Below, piece by piece: positions 21,432-31,833 of a stretch of 64,000 bases of DNA. Source of the stretch: DATFRY01 sp035489015 (GTDB lineage Bacteria; Myxococcota_A; Polyangia; Haliangiales; Haliangiaceae); assembly GCA_035489015.1 (NCBI GenBank), contig DATHKR010000273.1, positions 1-64,000 of the forward strand, given 5' to 3'. The notes under the pieces were generated by a model that was not told where the DNA came from, did not search any database, and saw only the letters and a program-made list of their open reading frames with translations. Within the stretch, counting starts at the first letter, position 1. The number at the start of each line of letters is the position of its first letter. Made by a program: the position numbers and the translations under genes.

Positions 21432-22801
21432 GCAAACCGCTGGTGGTGATCGACGTGGTCGGGCTGACTCCGTCGATGCTGGGGCCGGACACGCCGCGCT
21501 TCTCGTCGCTGGCGCTGGACGGCTTTCGCGCCGCGCTCGATCCGGTCCTGCCCGCGGTCACGTGCACCGCGCAGGCCACCATGCTGACCGGCGCGCTTCC
21601 CCGCGAGCACGGCGTGGTCGGCAATGGCTGGTACACCCGCGACCAGGCCGAGGTGATGTTCTGGCGGCAGTCGAACCGGCTGGTGGCGGGCGAGAAGCTG
21701 TGGGAGACGGCGCGCCGGCGCGACCCGGCGCTCACCACCGCGGTCCTGTTCTGGTGGTTCAACATGTACGGCTCGGCCGAGCGCTCGGTGACGGTGCGGC
21801 CGATCTATCCGGCCGACGGGCGCAAGATCCCGGCCCTCTACTCGCATCCGGCCGCGCTGTCCGGCGAGCTGGAGGCCGAGCTCGGTCCGTTTCCGTTCTT
21901 CCAGTTCTGGGGCCCGAAATCGGGCCTGCCGTCGTCCGACTGGATCGCGCGCTCGGCCGCCTCCCTGTTCCGCCGCGAGCGGCCCGGCCTGATGCTGGTT
22001 TACCTGCCCCACCTCGACTACGACCTGCAGCGGCTCGGCCCCGACCATCCGCGCATCCGCGACGAGATCCGCGCCATCGACCGCGTGGCCGGCGGGCTCA
22101 TCGACGCGGTCCGCGGCGACGGCGCCGAGGTGGTGGTGGTGTCGGAGTACGGGATCGAGCCGGCCCGCACGCCGGTCCACCTCAACCGCGCGCTGCGCGA
22201 CGCCGGCCTCCTGGCGGTGCGCGACACGCTCGGCTGGGAGATGCTCGACGCCGGCGCGTCGCGCGCCTTTGCGGTCGCCGATCACCAGGTCGCCCACGTC
22301 TACGTGGCCGATCCGGCCGACCTCGCCCGGGTGGCGGCGCTGGTCGCGGCCCAGCCGGGCGTCGCCCGGGTCCTGGGCCGCGAGGCGCAGGGCGCGATCG
22401 GCCTCGACCACGAGCGGTCGGGCGAGCTGGTCGCCGTGGCCGAGCCGGGCGCGTGGTTCACCTACTACTACTGGCTGGACGACGCGCGCGCGCCCGACTT
22501 CGCCCGCACCGTCGACATCCACCGCAAGCCCGGCTACGACCCGGTCGAGCTGTTCCTCGACCCGGACCGCCCGCTCATCGCCGGGCGGGTGCTGTGGAAC
22601 CTGGCTCGCAAGAAGGCCGGCTTCCGCTACCTCATGGACGTGATCCCGCTGCGCGCCGATCTGGTCAAGGGCACGCACGGGCGCGCCGACGTCGACCCGC
22701 AGCACGGCCCGCTCCTCATCTGCTCGAACCGGCGCGGCGCGGTCGACCGCATGGCGATGACCGCGGTGCGCGACTTCCTGCTCGATCAGCTGGCCGGCTG
22801 A
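21428..22801 (+). CDS. eboF: Alkaline-phosphatase-superfamily protein EboF
   Basis: 457 residues. It is of the nucleotide pyrophosphatase/phosphodiesterase branch: VIDVVGLT near the N-terminus gives the first metal Asp, and VTCTAQATMLTGALPREHGVVGNGWY holds the Thr nucleophile. YLPHLDYDLQRLGPDHP, VVVSEYGI and KGTHGRADVDPQHGPLL supply the other metal ligands (DxxxH, D/EH-like, H). No signal peptide, so cytoplasmic. In ebo clusters it is thought to cleave a phosphodiester or pyrophosphate. It overlaps by 16 nt the convergent isomerase gene. Confidence 0.85.
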   Translation: MSKPLVVIDVVGLTPSMLGPDTPRFSSLALDGFRAALDPVLPAVTCTAQATMLTGALPREHGVVGNGWYTRDQAEVMFWRQSNRLVAGEKLWETARRRDPALTTAVLFWWFNMYGSAERSVTVRPIYPADGRKIPALYSHPAALSGELEAELGPFPFFQFWGPKSGLPSSDWIARSAASLFRRERPGLMLVYLPHLDYDLQRLGPDHPRIRDEIRAIDRVAGGLIDAVRGDGAEVVVVSEYGIEPARTPVHLNRALRDAGLLAVRDTLGWEMLDAGASRAFAVADHQVAHVYVADPADLARVAALVAAQPGVARVLGREAQGAIGLDHERSGELVAVAEPGAWFTYYYWLDDARAPDFARTVDIHRKPGYDPVELFLDPDRPLIAGRVLWNLARKKAGFRYLMDVIPLRADLVKGTHGRADVDPQHGPLLICSNRRGAVDRMAMTAVRDFLLDQLAG

Positions 22802-23634
22802 GCCGGGGACGCGGCGAACGCGAGCGCGGCGCGGGCGACCTCGACCGCCGCGTGCGAGTGACGGGACAGCTCGAAGGTGGCTGGCCCGGCGTAGCCGACG
22901 TCGTCGAGCGCGGCCAGCACCCCGCGCAGGTCCATGTCTCCCTCCCACGGCAGGAGGTGGTCGTGAACCGGTCGCCGCATCCCCTCGAGGTGGACGTTGA
23001 CCAGGCGCGCGGCGTGGCGGCGCACGGTGTCGGGCGCGGAGTCCTCGGTCAGGTGGGCGTGGCCGACGTCGAGGGTGAGGCCGAGCGCCGGGTGATTCAC
23101 CGCCGCGGCGATGCGATCGAAGTCGGCCATCGACTGGATGTGCATGCCCGGCTCCGGCTCGAAGCCGATCTGGACGCCGACCGCCGCGGCGCGCCGGCAC
23201 AGGCGCTCGAGGGCGTCGACCAGGCGGAGGTCGAGCTCGCCGGGCGCGGCGCTGGAGCCGTCCGGGCGCGCGCCGGACCACAGGCTGACCACCGGCGCGC
23301 CGATCGCGGCGGCCAGGTCGATCGCGCGGGCCAGGAAGTCGAGCCGGCGCGATCGGCCGGGCTCGTCGTCCTCGAGCAGCGTCGGGCGGTGCTTGCGCCA
23401 CGGGTCGAGCAGGAAGCGCGCTCCGGTCTCGATGACCGGCACCAGATCGAGCTCGCGGCACTGGCGGGCGACCGAGTCGACCGCCGCGGCCAGAGCCGCC
23501 GCCGGCGCGTACGGGTTCAGCGCCGCGTGATCGAGGGTGATGGCGACCGAGCGGTAGCCGAGCCCGCCGAGCACGGTGAGCGCGTCGGCGAGCGAGTGGG
23601 ACGCGAAGCCGTTGGTGTTGTAGCCGAGCCGCAC
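22786..23634 (-). CDS. Xylose-isomerase-like TIM-barrel protein in the ebo cluster
   Basis: 282 residues from a GTG at 23634, four nt after the eboC stop. RLGYNTNGFASHSLADAL starts the barrel. VSLWSG, IGFEPEPGMHI (metal Glu), LDVGHAHL (Asp/His) and VHLEG (His) are conserved metal ligands of sugar phosphate isomerases/epimerases. The KHRPTLLEDD segment lies in a loop. It is a second barrel protein besides EboE and is co-directional with eboC and the cyclase. It may isomerise the cyclitol or sugar made by the cluster. This is inference from position. Confidence 0.82.
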   Translation of the reverse strand: MRLGYNTNGFASHSLADALTVLGGLGYRSVAITLDHAALNPYAPAAALAAAVDSVARQCRELDLVPVIETGARFLLDPWRKHRPTLLEDDEPGRSRRLDFLARAIDLAAAIGAPVVSLWSGARPDGSSAAPGELDLRLVDALERLCRRAAAVGVQIGFEPEPGMHIQSMADFDRIAAAVNHPALGLTLDVGHAHLTEDSAPDTVRRHAARLVNVHLEGMRRPVHDHLLPWEGDMDLRGVLAALDDVGYAGPATFELSRHSHAAVEVARAALAFAASPAQPAS

Positions 23635-23638
23635 GCGG

Positions 23639-24523
23639 TCACGTCATGTAGAAGCGCTGCTTCAGCATCCAGGCCGGCAGCATCAGCGCCAGCACCGCCA
23701 GGCCGGCGCCGGGCAGCCCGGACGCCGCCACCATCGCCGCGTCGATGGCCGGCATGAGCAGGATGCCGCCGCCGATCGCGCGCCCGATCGCCGGGCCGGT
23801 CGGCGCGGCCAGGGCCGGCCCGAAAACCGCGCGCGCCCGCCAGGCCACGAACCCGGCGAACGGGGTCAGCCACGCGAAGCCGGCCAGGCCGCTGGCCGGG
23901 CTGGCCGCCGCCAGCGCGACCAGCGCGCCGATCAGCGTCACGGCCACCCAGGCCACTCCGCGCCGCGCCCGAGCCGCGCTCGAGCCGCCCACCTCGTCGC
24001 GCGACAGGTAGGTGATCGCCGCGGTGTACGCGCCCATGGTGAGCGGGGCGATCCACATCCAGCCGGCCGGAACCGCCGCGCCGGCCACGGTCAGGCCGAG
24101 ACAGACGTTGAGGAAGCGGCACGCGCCCATGACCAGCGGGCCGATCGAGCCGGCCTTGGCCCCGCCGTCGTAGAGCAGGATCGCGCAGGCCAGCGCGGCC
24201 GCCACCGCCGCGGCGAGCGGCGAGAAGCTGGCCGCGAGCCCCACGCCGGCGCCGACCAGCGCCAGCCCGAGCAGGAGCGCCGACCCGGCCGACACCTGCC
24301 CGGCCGGGATCGGCCGGCCAGGCCGCTCCATCGCGTCGATGTCGCGATCGAAGTAGTCGTTGAGGACCATGCCGGCCAGGTACAGGCAACCGGACGCGGC
24401 CAGGAGCAGGAGGTCGCGCTCCTCGAAGTGACCGCGGGCCAGGAGCGCGCCGGCCGCGACGTTGGCGAACGCGGTGAACACGTTCGGGATGCGACACAGC
24501 GACAGGAACGCGCGCAAGGTCAT
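23639..24523 (-). CDS. eboC: UbiA-type prenyltransferase EboC
   Basis: 294 residues with eight or nine hydrophobic segments. VLNDYFDRDIDAMERPGRPIPAG carries the first Asp-rich motif NDxxDxxxD of UbiA enzymes; the second motif is weaker (YLSRDEVGG at about 180-188), as in the EboC/UbiA-like family. These membrane enzymes move a prenyl group onto a polar or aromatic acceptor. The ATG overlaps the stop of the upstream cyclase gene by 4 nt, so the cyclase and prenyltransferase are coupled, suggesting that the cyclase product or a derivative is prenylated. Confidence 0.87.
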   Translation of the reverse strand: MTLRAFLSLCRIPNVFTAFANVAAGALLARGHFEERDLLLLAASGCLYLAGMVLNDYFDRDIDAMERPGRPIPAGQVSAGSALLLGLALVGAGVGLAASFSPLAAAVAAALACAILLYDGGAKAGSIGPLVMGACRFLNVCLGLTVAGAAVPAGWMWIAPLTMGAYTAAITYLSRDEVGGSSAARARRGVAWVAVTLIGALVALAAASPASGLAGFAWLTPFAGFVAWRARAVFGPALAAPTGPAIGRAIGGGILLMPAIDAAMVAASGLPGAGLAVLALMLPAWMLKQRFYMT

Positions 24524-25668
24524 GGCGTCTCCTCGGCGGCGGCCAGGTGGCGGAGGAGCAGCGCCACCTGCCGCTCGTGCGCCTGCTCGGTCGCGCCCAT
24601 CGGCTCCTTGAAGAACATCGCCAGGTACGACAGCAGCCCGCGCTCGCCGCGGCGGAGCGCGCGATCGCACAGCCGGGCCAGGTCGATGACCAGCGGCGCG
24701 GCCAGGGCCGAGTCGGCTCCCTGCCAGGTGGTCATCATCGTCATGCGGGTGCCGAGGAAGCCCTCGAACAGGATGTGGTCCCAGGCCACCTTCCAGTCGC
24801 CGAGCGGCGGCAGGTACTCGATCTCGACCGGCGCGGCCGGGCGATAGCCGAGCAGCGCCGGCAGCGTCTCGCCCTTGCTGCGCTGCTTGGATCGGCGCGC
24901 GTCCGGATCCGACAGGGTGCGGCCGTCGTCGTTGCCGAGCAGGTTCTGGCCGAACCAGGACAGGACGCGCAGGTTGCGCGACGCGAACAGCGGGGCGAGC
25001 GCGGTCTTGATGAGCGTCTGGCCGGTCTTGCCGTCGCGCCCGGCGTGGACCGCGCCGCGCCGTCCGGCCAGCTGGTCGAGCGCGGGCAGGCTGGCTCCCA
25101 CCGACGGGGTGAAGTTGACGTAGCCCCAGCCCAGGTCGAGGCAAGCCAGCGCGTAGAGCGCGCTGGCCGGCAGCGCGCCGCCGGCCGCGACGTGGCGAAG
25201 GAGGCCGTCGGCGTCGGCCGGCACCTCGCCGTCCCACGGCGGCTCGGTCGACGCCAGGTTGATCGCGACCGCGCGGTCGACCCCGCATCGCGCGGCGAAC
25301 CGGCGCAGCTCGGCCTGGATCGCGGCGAGCGCGGCGGCCGGATCGCGGGCGCAGGTCGCGGCCGCGGCGCCGGGCTGGATCGCGGCGGCGTAGACCTCGA
25401 GATCGTCGGTGACGGCATCGATCAGCCGCTCGGGCAGCACCCGGTCGACCTCGGCCATGCGGCGGGCGCGCGCGACCACGTCGGGCGGGCGCAGGTCGCA
25501 TCCGCCCAGCTGGATGTCCTCGAGCGCGGCCAGCCCGGCCCCGGCCAGGACCGGCAGCTCGGTGACCAGCCCGATCGGCTCGGAGAGCCGGCGGCGCAGC
25601 GCGGCCAGCCCGACCGCCACGGTGGTGGCGACGCTGCCGGACGCGCCGATGAGCCACAGGGCGACCAA
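24520..25668 (-). CDS. myo-Inositol-1-phosphate synthase-like NAD-dependent cyclase
   Basis: 382 residues from a TTG at 25668; no ATG or GTG lies near, and the Rossmann motif (ALWLIGASGSVATTVAVG) begins at once. Family hallmarks of inositol-3-phosphate synthase are present: NLASTEPP, NFTPSVG, AGRDGKTGQTLIKT, QNLLGNDDGRTLS, RSKQRSKGE and LAAPLVIDL. These enzymes turn glucose 6-phosphate into a cyclitol phosphate. The usual ebo cluster has a 3-dehydroquinate-synthase-like cyclase (EboD), which I do not see here, so this protein may supply the cyclitol instead. A CATGAT box lies 7 nt before the TTG. Exact substrate uncertain. Confidence 0.82.
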   Translation of the reverse strand: MVALWLIGASGSVATTVAVGLAALRRRLSEPIGLVTELPVLAGAGLAALEDIQLGGCDLRPPDVVARARRMAEVDRVLPERLIDAVTDDLEVYAAAIQPGAAAATCARDPAAALAAIQAELRRFAARCGVDRAVAINLASTEPPWDGEVPADADGLLRHVAAGGALPASALYALACLDLGWGYVNFTPSVGASLPALDQLAGRRGAVHAGRDGKTGQTLIKTALAPLFASRNLRVLSWFGQNLLGNDDGRTLSDPDARRSKQRSKGETLPALLGYRPAAPVEIEYLPPLGDWKVAWDHILFEGFLGTRMTMMTTWQGADSALAAPLVIDLARLCDRALRRGERGLLSYLAMFFKEPMGATEQAHERQVALLLRHLAAAEETP

Positions 25669-25800
25669 GCGCGCATCATGACACGACCGCGTCGGCCTCG
25701 CCGCGAGCCGGGCGGCCAGCCGGGCCGGGCGCCGAGGCGTCCTGGCCGGGTCGGCTCGCCCCGCGCGATCCGCCGTGTCATCTTCGCCGGTGAGCGCCGC

Positions 25801-26787
25801 ATGCTGGCCATGGTCCTCGACCGCCCGGGCGAACCGCTTCGCCCTCGCGAGCTGCCGGATCCGGAACCGGGTCCCGGCGAGGTGCGCCTGCGGGTGTCGG
25901 CATGCGCCGTGTGCCGCACCGACCTGCACGTGGTCGACGGAGAGCTGCCTGATCCGGCGCTGCCGCTGGTGCCCGGTCACCAGATCGTCGGGACCATCGA
26001 CCGGATCGGTCCCGGCGTCGATCACCTGGCGCCCGGCGACCGGGTCGGGGTTCCCTGGCTCGCGCGCTCGTGCGGCTCGTGTCGCTTCTGCCGGTCGGAC
26101 CGGGAGAACCTGTGCGACCAGCCGCTGTTCACCGGCTACACCCGCGACGGAGGGTTCGCCGAGCTGGCGGTCGCCGACGCGCGCTTCACCCTGCCGCTGC
26201 CCGGCGCGATCGGAGACGACGCGAGCGCGGCCCCGCTCCTTTGCGCCGGGCTGATCGGCGCCCGCGCGCTGCGCGCCGCCGGCGACGGCCGACGGCTCGG
26301 GCTGTGGGGCTTCGGCGCCGCCGCCCACATCGTCATCCAGATCGCGGTCGGCCAGGGGCGCGAGGTCCACGCCTTCACCCGGCCCGGCGACACGCGATCG
26401 CAGGCGTTCGCGCGCGAGCTCGGCGCCGCGTGGGCGGGCGGCTCGGACCAGCGGCCACCGACCCCGCTCGACGCGAGCATCCTGTTCGCCCCGGTCGGCG
26501 CGCTGGTGCCGGCCGCCCTCGCCTGCGCCGACAAGGGCACCCGGGTGGTGTGCGCCGGGATCCACATGACCGACATCCCCTCGTTCCCGTACGCGCTCCT
26601 GTGGGGCGAGCGCGAGCTGGTCTCGGTCGCGAACCTCACCCGCCGCGACGGCGCCGAGCTCCTCGCGCTCGCCGCTCGCGCGCCGATTCACACCCGCGTG
26701 ACCCGCTACCCGCTGGCCGAGGCGAGCCGCGCGCTGGCCGATCTGCGGGCCGGCGCGCTCGACGGCGCCGCCGTCCTGATCCCCTGA
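25801..26787 (+). CDS. Zinc-dependent alcohol dehydrogenase family protein
   Basis: 328 residues, medium-chain dehydrogenase. The catalytic zinc site is C-R-T-D-L-H plus PGHQIVG, with Gln where many have Glu, as in a known subgroup. The structural zinc is held by CGSCRFCRSDRENLC at about 97-111. The coenzyme domain follows (LGLWGFGAAAHIVIQIA), with GFGAAA in place of GxGxxG. The ATG at 25801 is preceded by an open frame, so a further upstream start is possible. The gene diverges from the cyclase gene by about 130 nt and may belong functionally to the ebo cluster. Confidence 0.87.
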   Translation: MLAMVLDRPGEPLRPRELPDPEPGPGEVRLRVSACAVCRTDLHVVDGELPDPALPLVPGHQIVGTIDRIGPGVDHLAPGDRVGVPWLARSCGSCRFCRSDRENLCDQPLFTGYTRDGGFAELAVADARFTLPLPGAIGDDASAAPLLCAGLIGARALRAAGDGRRLGLWGFGAAAHIVIQIAVGQGREVHAFTRPGDTRSQAFARELGAAWAGGSDQRPPTPLDASILFAPVGALVPAALACADKGTRVVCAGIHMTDIPSFPYALLWGERELVSVANLTRRDGAELLALAARAPIHTRVTRYPLAEASRALADLRAGALDGAAVLIP

Positions 26788-26788
26788 T

Positions 26789-26811
26789 CGGCACCGGTCC
26801 GGCCGGTGCCG
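26789..26811. terminator. Perfect 9-bp hairpin between convergent genes
   Basis: cggcaccgg (26789-26797), loop tccgg, ccggtgccg (26803-26811). It fills the 30-nt gap between the alcohol dehydrogenase stop and the convergent regulator. It lacks a U-tract but is symmetric and could act in both directions. Confidence 0.5.
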
Positions 26812-26817
26812 GCGCGT

Positions 26818-28962
26818 TCACCAGGCCCCGGCCCGGGCCGACTGGCGGCGCGCGGTCGGCTGGCGCGAGAAGCGGTCCATGCGCGCGGTCAGCTCGGCCA
26901 GCTCGCGCTGCAGCTCCTCGTAGCCGGGCACCTCGTCGCTCAGCCCGCTCGAGCGCGGCCGGCACGCGAACACGACCAGCACCGCCTGGTCGAGCACGAA
27001 CGAGATCGCCAGCCCGTCATCGACCCGCGGCAGGGTCAGGCTGTCGCCGAGCCGCCGCGCGCTGGCATCGTCGTCGAGGGCGGCCAGGGTGACGCCGGGC
27101 GAGCGGGTGCGCGCGCTCAGCCAGCCGGGCTGGAGCGGGACCTCGATCTCGCACAGCTCCTCCCAGCTGTCCACGTCGCCGGCCGCGGTCCACGGCATGA
27201 GCGAGTCGCCGAGCCGGCACAGGAGCATCGCGGCGGACCACTCCGCGACCAGGTAGGCGAGCAGCACCTCGATCGCGTCGGCCAGGGTCGCCGCGCCGCG
27301 CAGGCTGGCCAGCGCGGCGTCGAGCGCGACCGAGTCGGGCCGGCGCGGGATCTGGACCCCGCGCAGACAGGTCAGCGGCCCGACCCACGGCGGATGGGGC
27401 GCGTCGAGCAGTCCGGTCGCCTCCATCACCGTGGCCATCTCGTAGAGATCGGCGAGCTCGCGGCCCTGGCTCGATTCATCGGCCCCGTCGCCGTCCAGGG
27501 TCGGCTCGCTGTCGCGGCGATGGGACGGATCCCGGTCCGGATCGTGGGTCCCCGCCGCGGGGGTCTCGTCGGCCGCGGCCAGCACCTCGCCGGTCTCCAC
27601 CTCGAGCAGGATCTCGGTCTCGGTGCGCTCGGTCATGCCCAGCTCGCTGGCCGCGCCGTCCCAGTCGGCGTCACCATCCGCCACAGCACCGTCGGACATC
27701 TCGCTGACCGAGGTGTCCACGTCGGGATCCACCGCCAGGATCGCCGGCTGGTCGATCGGGTGCTCGGCCGGCTGGTCGGCCGGCTGGTCGGCCGGCTGGT
27801 CGATCGGCTGGTCTGCCGCCGCCCGCGCCGCCGCCCGCGCCGCCGAGGCCGAAAGCCGGATCCGCCCGCCGGTTCGCGGGCCGCCCTCGGCGGCGAACGC
27901 GGACAGCACCTCGCTCTTGACCGAGTCGGACAGCTGCACGCTGACCTGCGATCCGTCGGCCGGGCCGTCGTCTTCCTCGGCCTCGGCCTCGCCGCCAGCG
28001 CCGCCCGACTCGAACACGTGCAGCGACGCCACCCCCGCGCCGCGCCCGCCGCTCTTGCGGGCCAGGCTCCACAGCGCGATCACCTCGGTGCGCACACCGG
28101 CCTCGAGGTTGAAGATCAGCTGATCGGCGTGACACAGCGCCGCGTAGAGCCCGATCCCCGCCCCGCCCTCCTTGTGCTCGATCGGGTCGTGGCGCGACAC
28201 ACACCGCTCGATGCCGCTGCGCAGCGACTCGGGCGCGAGACCGCCGAACCGGTCGGTGACCGCCAGCCCGAACATCCGCCCGTCGGAGCCGAACTGGACC
28301 TCGACGTACTCGGACGGGTCGAGGGCGATCTTCTCCCGCCGGTTCACGTGCGCGTAGCGCGGCTTCCCGTCGCCGTCACGCGGCGCGTTGTAGACCGCGT
28401 TGGTGAACAGCTCGTCGCCGACCAGGGTCACCGACTCCACCACCCGTCGCCCGGCCCCCAGCACGCGCACCGCGTCGCCCAGCTCGGCGACCAGCCCGTC
28501 GCGCTCGCTGGCGTGCATGACCACCCGGCTGGGCCGCTCGAGGCCGAACGAGGCGAGGTACTTGTTCAGGCCGAAGAGGTCACGCCGCAGGATCTTCTCG
28601 CAGGTGACGACCAGCTCGGTCGGGTCGGCCACCCGCGCCGCGTTCGCCTCCTGATCGGGCCGCGCGGCGCAGATGTGGAAGATCCCGCGCCGACAGACCA
28701 GCTCCTCCAGCGAGCGGATGCCGGTCTCGGTGACCAGGACGACCACCGGGATCCGATCGGCAGCCTCCAGCAGCGGGTCCAGCTCGATGCCGCTCGGCCA
28801 CTCGACCACCACCAGGTCGACGACCCCGGTCAGCAGCAGCGACACCGCGCGTTCCGTGCTCTCGGCATGGACCAGCTGGTTGCCGGCGCCCGCGAGCGGC
28901 GGGGTAACCTGCCGCCACGTGCGCGTCCGGTCGGTGCAGACCAGGACGACCTTCCCGTGCAT
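26818..28962 (-). CDS. Multidomain regulator: degenerate receiver, RsbW-like ATPase, acidic repeats, GAF-like C-terminus
   Basis: 714 residues. Residues 1-110 resemble a receiver (VVLVCTD.., VDLVVVEW, VVVLVTETG), but the phospho-acceptor Asp is replaced (VEWPSG), so it is probably not phosphorylated. Residues about 165-300 form a GHKL ATPase: N-box GDELFTNAVYNA, VTDRFGG and EGGAGIGLYAA. An acidic, low-complexity linker with DQPxDQP repeats follows. The final 200 residues look like a GAF-type sensor (DAIEVLLAYLVAEWSAAMLL). There is no phosphoacceptor helix, so a serine-kinase/anti-sigma-like or decoy role is more likely than histidine kinase. It is divergent from pfp. Confidence 0.75.
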   Translation of the reverse strand: MHGKVVLVCTDRTRTWRQVTPPLAGAGNQLVHAESTERAVSLLLTGVVDLVVVEWPSGIELDPLLEAADRIPVVVLVTETGIRSLEELVCRRGIFHICAARPDQEANAARVADPTELVVTCEKILRRDLFGLNKYLASFGLERPSRVVMHASERDGLVAELGDAVRVLGAGRRVVESVTLVGDELFTNAVYNAPRDGDGKPRYAHVNRREKIALDPSEYVEVQFGSDGRMFGLAVTDRFGGLAPESLRSGIERCVSRHDPIEHKEGGAGIGLYAALCHADQLIFNLEAGVRTEVIALWSLARKSGGRGAGVASLHVFESGGAGGEAEAEEDDGPADGSQVSVQLSDSVKSEVLSAFAAEGGPRTGGRIRLSASAARAAARAAADQPIDQPADQPADQPAEHPIDQPAILAVDPDVDTSVSEMSDGAVADGDADWDGAASELGMTERTETEILLEVETGEVLAAADETPAAGTHDPDRDPSHRRDSEPTLDGDGADESSQGRELADLYEMATVMEATGLLDAPHPPWVGPLTCLRGVQIPRRPDSVALDAALASLRGAATLADAIEVLLAYLVAEWSAAMLLCRLGDSLMPWTAAGDVDSWEELCEIEVPLQPGWLSARTRSPGVTLAALDDDASARRLGDSLTLPRVDDGLAISFVLDQAVLVVFACRPRSSGLSDEVPGYEELQRELAELTARMDRFSRQPTARRQSARAGAW
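27747..27812. repeat. 12-bp tandem repeat encoding DQPA/DQPI
   Basis: Copies of ctggtcggccgg, with variants ctggtcgatcgg and tgctcggccgg, encode DQPIDQPADQPADQP on the minus strand in the linker of the ATPase regulator. Near-identical nucleotide copies suggest slippage and variable copy number. Confidence 0.7.
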
Positions 28963-29091
28963 CAGCGGGAGAGTCGCGCGAATGCCTGACGAAGTCGCGT
29001 TGAATTTCGCACACTTGGTAATCGGTGTGAGCGGCCCTACAGTCGATACGTCCGCGGGCGTCGCCGTCTCGCGTGATCGTGTCGGTTACGG

Positions 29092-29097
29092 TAGCCT
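29092..29097 (+). promoter_or_regulatory. -10-like TAGCCT, near-leaderless start of pfp
   Basis: TAGCCT ends 8 nt before the GTG at 29105. No convincing -35 is seen 17-18 nt further up. Confidence 0.35.
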
Positions 29098-29104
29098 GCC
29101 GACC

Positions 29105-30429
<1,325 letters not shown>

Positions 30430-30433
<4 letters not shown>

Positions 30434-31641
30434 GCCCGCCGATGCGCCCGCGCCTGCTCTGGGTCGCCGCGCTGGTCGGCGCCCTGGCCGCGACCGGCGG
30501 ATGCTTCCGCGCGTCGACCCGCGACGAGGCCCCGCCGCCGCGCGGCAAGACCATGGACGAGTACCTGGCGGTCGCGGAGCCGGCCAGGCTTCGCCGCCCG
30601 GCCGACACCCGCGAGGCGGACGCGATGCGCCTCCACGTCATCGACGTCGGCCAGGGCGCGGCCGCGCTGCTCGAGTTCCCGTGCGGCGCGGTGCTGGTCG
30701 ACACCGGCGGCGAGAAGAACCGCCTGTTCGACAGCGAGCCGCCGCTCATCGCCTACCTGGACGCCTTCTTCGCCCGCCGGCCCGACCTCGACCGGACCCT
30801 GGCGCTCCTGGTCGTCACCCACCCGCACATCGATCACACGCGCGGCATCGCGGCGGTGCTGGCCCGCTACCGGGTGCGCAACGTGATCGACAACGGCGAC
30901 GTGCGCGAGGACGAGGGCGGGCGGCCGCAGCTGGCCATGCACGAGTGGCTGAGCCGCCACCCGCAGGTCGGTCACCTGGACCTGACCCGCAGCGAGATCG
31001 ATCCCAGGAACGGCGCCACCGGGCCGATCGTCGATCCGATCGGCGGATGCGCGGCGTCCCAGGTCGATCCGGTCGTGCGCGCGCTGTGGAGCGGCGACGT
31101 CGGGCGCGAGACAGCCGATCACGATCCGAACGACGACAGCGTGATCCTGCGGGTCGACTTCGGCGAGGCGTCGTTCCTCCTGACCGGCGACATCGAGGTC
31201 AAGGGCATCGCCGGGCTCCTGGCCCGCTACGCGGCCGCCCCGAGGCTCCTCGACGCCGACGTCTACGTCGTGCCTCACCACGGCTCGCGCCACTCGAGCA
31301 CCGCGGAGCTGGTCGCGCGGGTCAGTCCGCAGGTCGCGGTGATCTCGGCCGGCCCCTACGAGCGGCACCTCGGCGAGGAAGAGGAGTACACCGCGCGCGC
31401 GTTCGGCCACCCGAGCCAGGTGTCGATCGACCACCTGCTCCAGCCGAAGGTGGGCGTCAGCGGGACCCGGCCGCGCCCGATCCAGGTGTGGATCGGCCAG
31501 CGCGGCGCGTGGAAGGGCACCGAGTCGCAGTTCGTCCGCGAGACCCTCAGCGCGGCGATCTACGCCACGTCGTGGGACGGCACCGTGGTGGTCACCGGCT
31601 ACGCCAACGGATGGATCGAGGTCGCCACCACCCGGCGATGA
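30430..31641 (+). CDS. Secreted metallo-beta-lactamase-fold hydrolase (ComEC-like), lipoprotein
   Basis: 403 residues. The signal peptide ends in ALAATGGCF, giving a lipidated Cys near 21. The MBL core starts at MRLHVIDVGQGAAALLEFPCGAVLVDTGG, followed by the metal motif THPHIDHTRG (HxHxDH), LLTGDIEVKG and PHHGSRHSSTAEL. This order matches the C-terminal nuclease domain of ComEC/Rec2, here as a free, lipid-anchored protein without the channel. It could degrade DNA or a phosphodiester outside the cytoplasm. It is co-translated with pfp, which is probably incidental. Confidence 0.85.
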
Positions 31642-31656
31642 GCCGGGTCGCAGCGC

Positions 31657-31827
31657 TCACCGGCCGCGCGCGGCGCGAACCAGCTGGAACACGCCGAGCC
31701 CGGCGCACACCGCGCCGACCACGATGAGCGCCGTCGCGCTGCCGGTACCGAGGAGGGCCAGCTTCCCGCTGACCCCACCCAGCACCATGCCGATGCCGAT
31801 CGCGATGTTGAGGACCGGGACGAACAC
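31657..31827 (-). CDS. 56-residue protein with two membrane segments
   Basis: The sequence from the GTG at 31827 is highly hydrophobic: VFVPVLNIAIGIGMVLGGV, then KLALLGTGSATA, then LIVVGAVCAGLGVFQLV, ending in RAARGR. It begins six nt after the stop of the small lipoprotein gene, as in an operon. Two helices with a short loop and a basic tail predict a small inner-membrane protein with both ends in the cytoplasm. No family recognised. Its short size means that automated gene calls may miss it. Confidence 0.55.
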   Translation of the reverse strand: MFVPVLNIAIGIGMVLGGVSGKLALLGTGSATALIVVGAVCAGLGVFQLVRAARGR

Positions 31828-31833
31828 GTCCGG

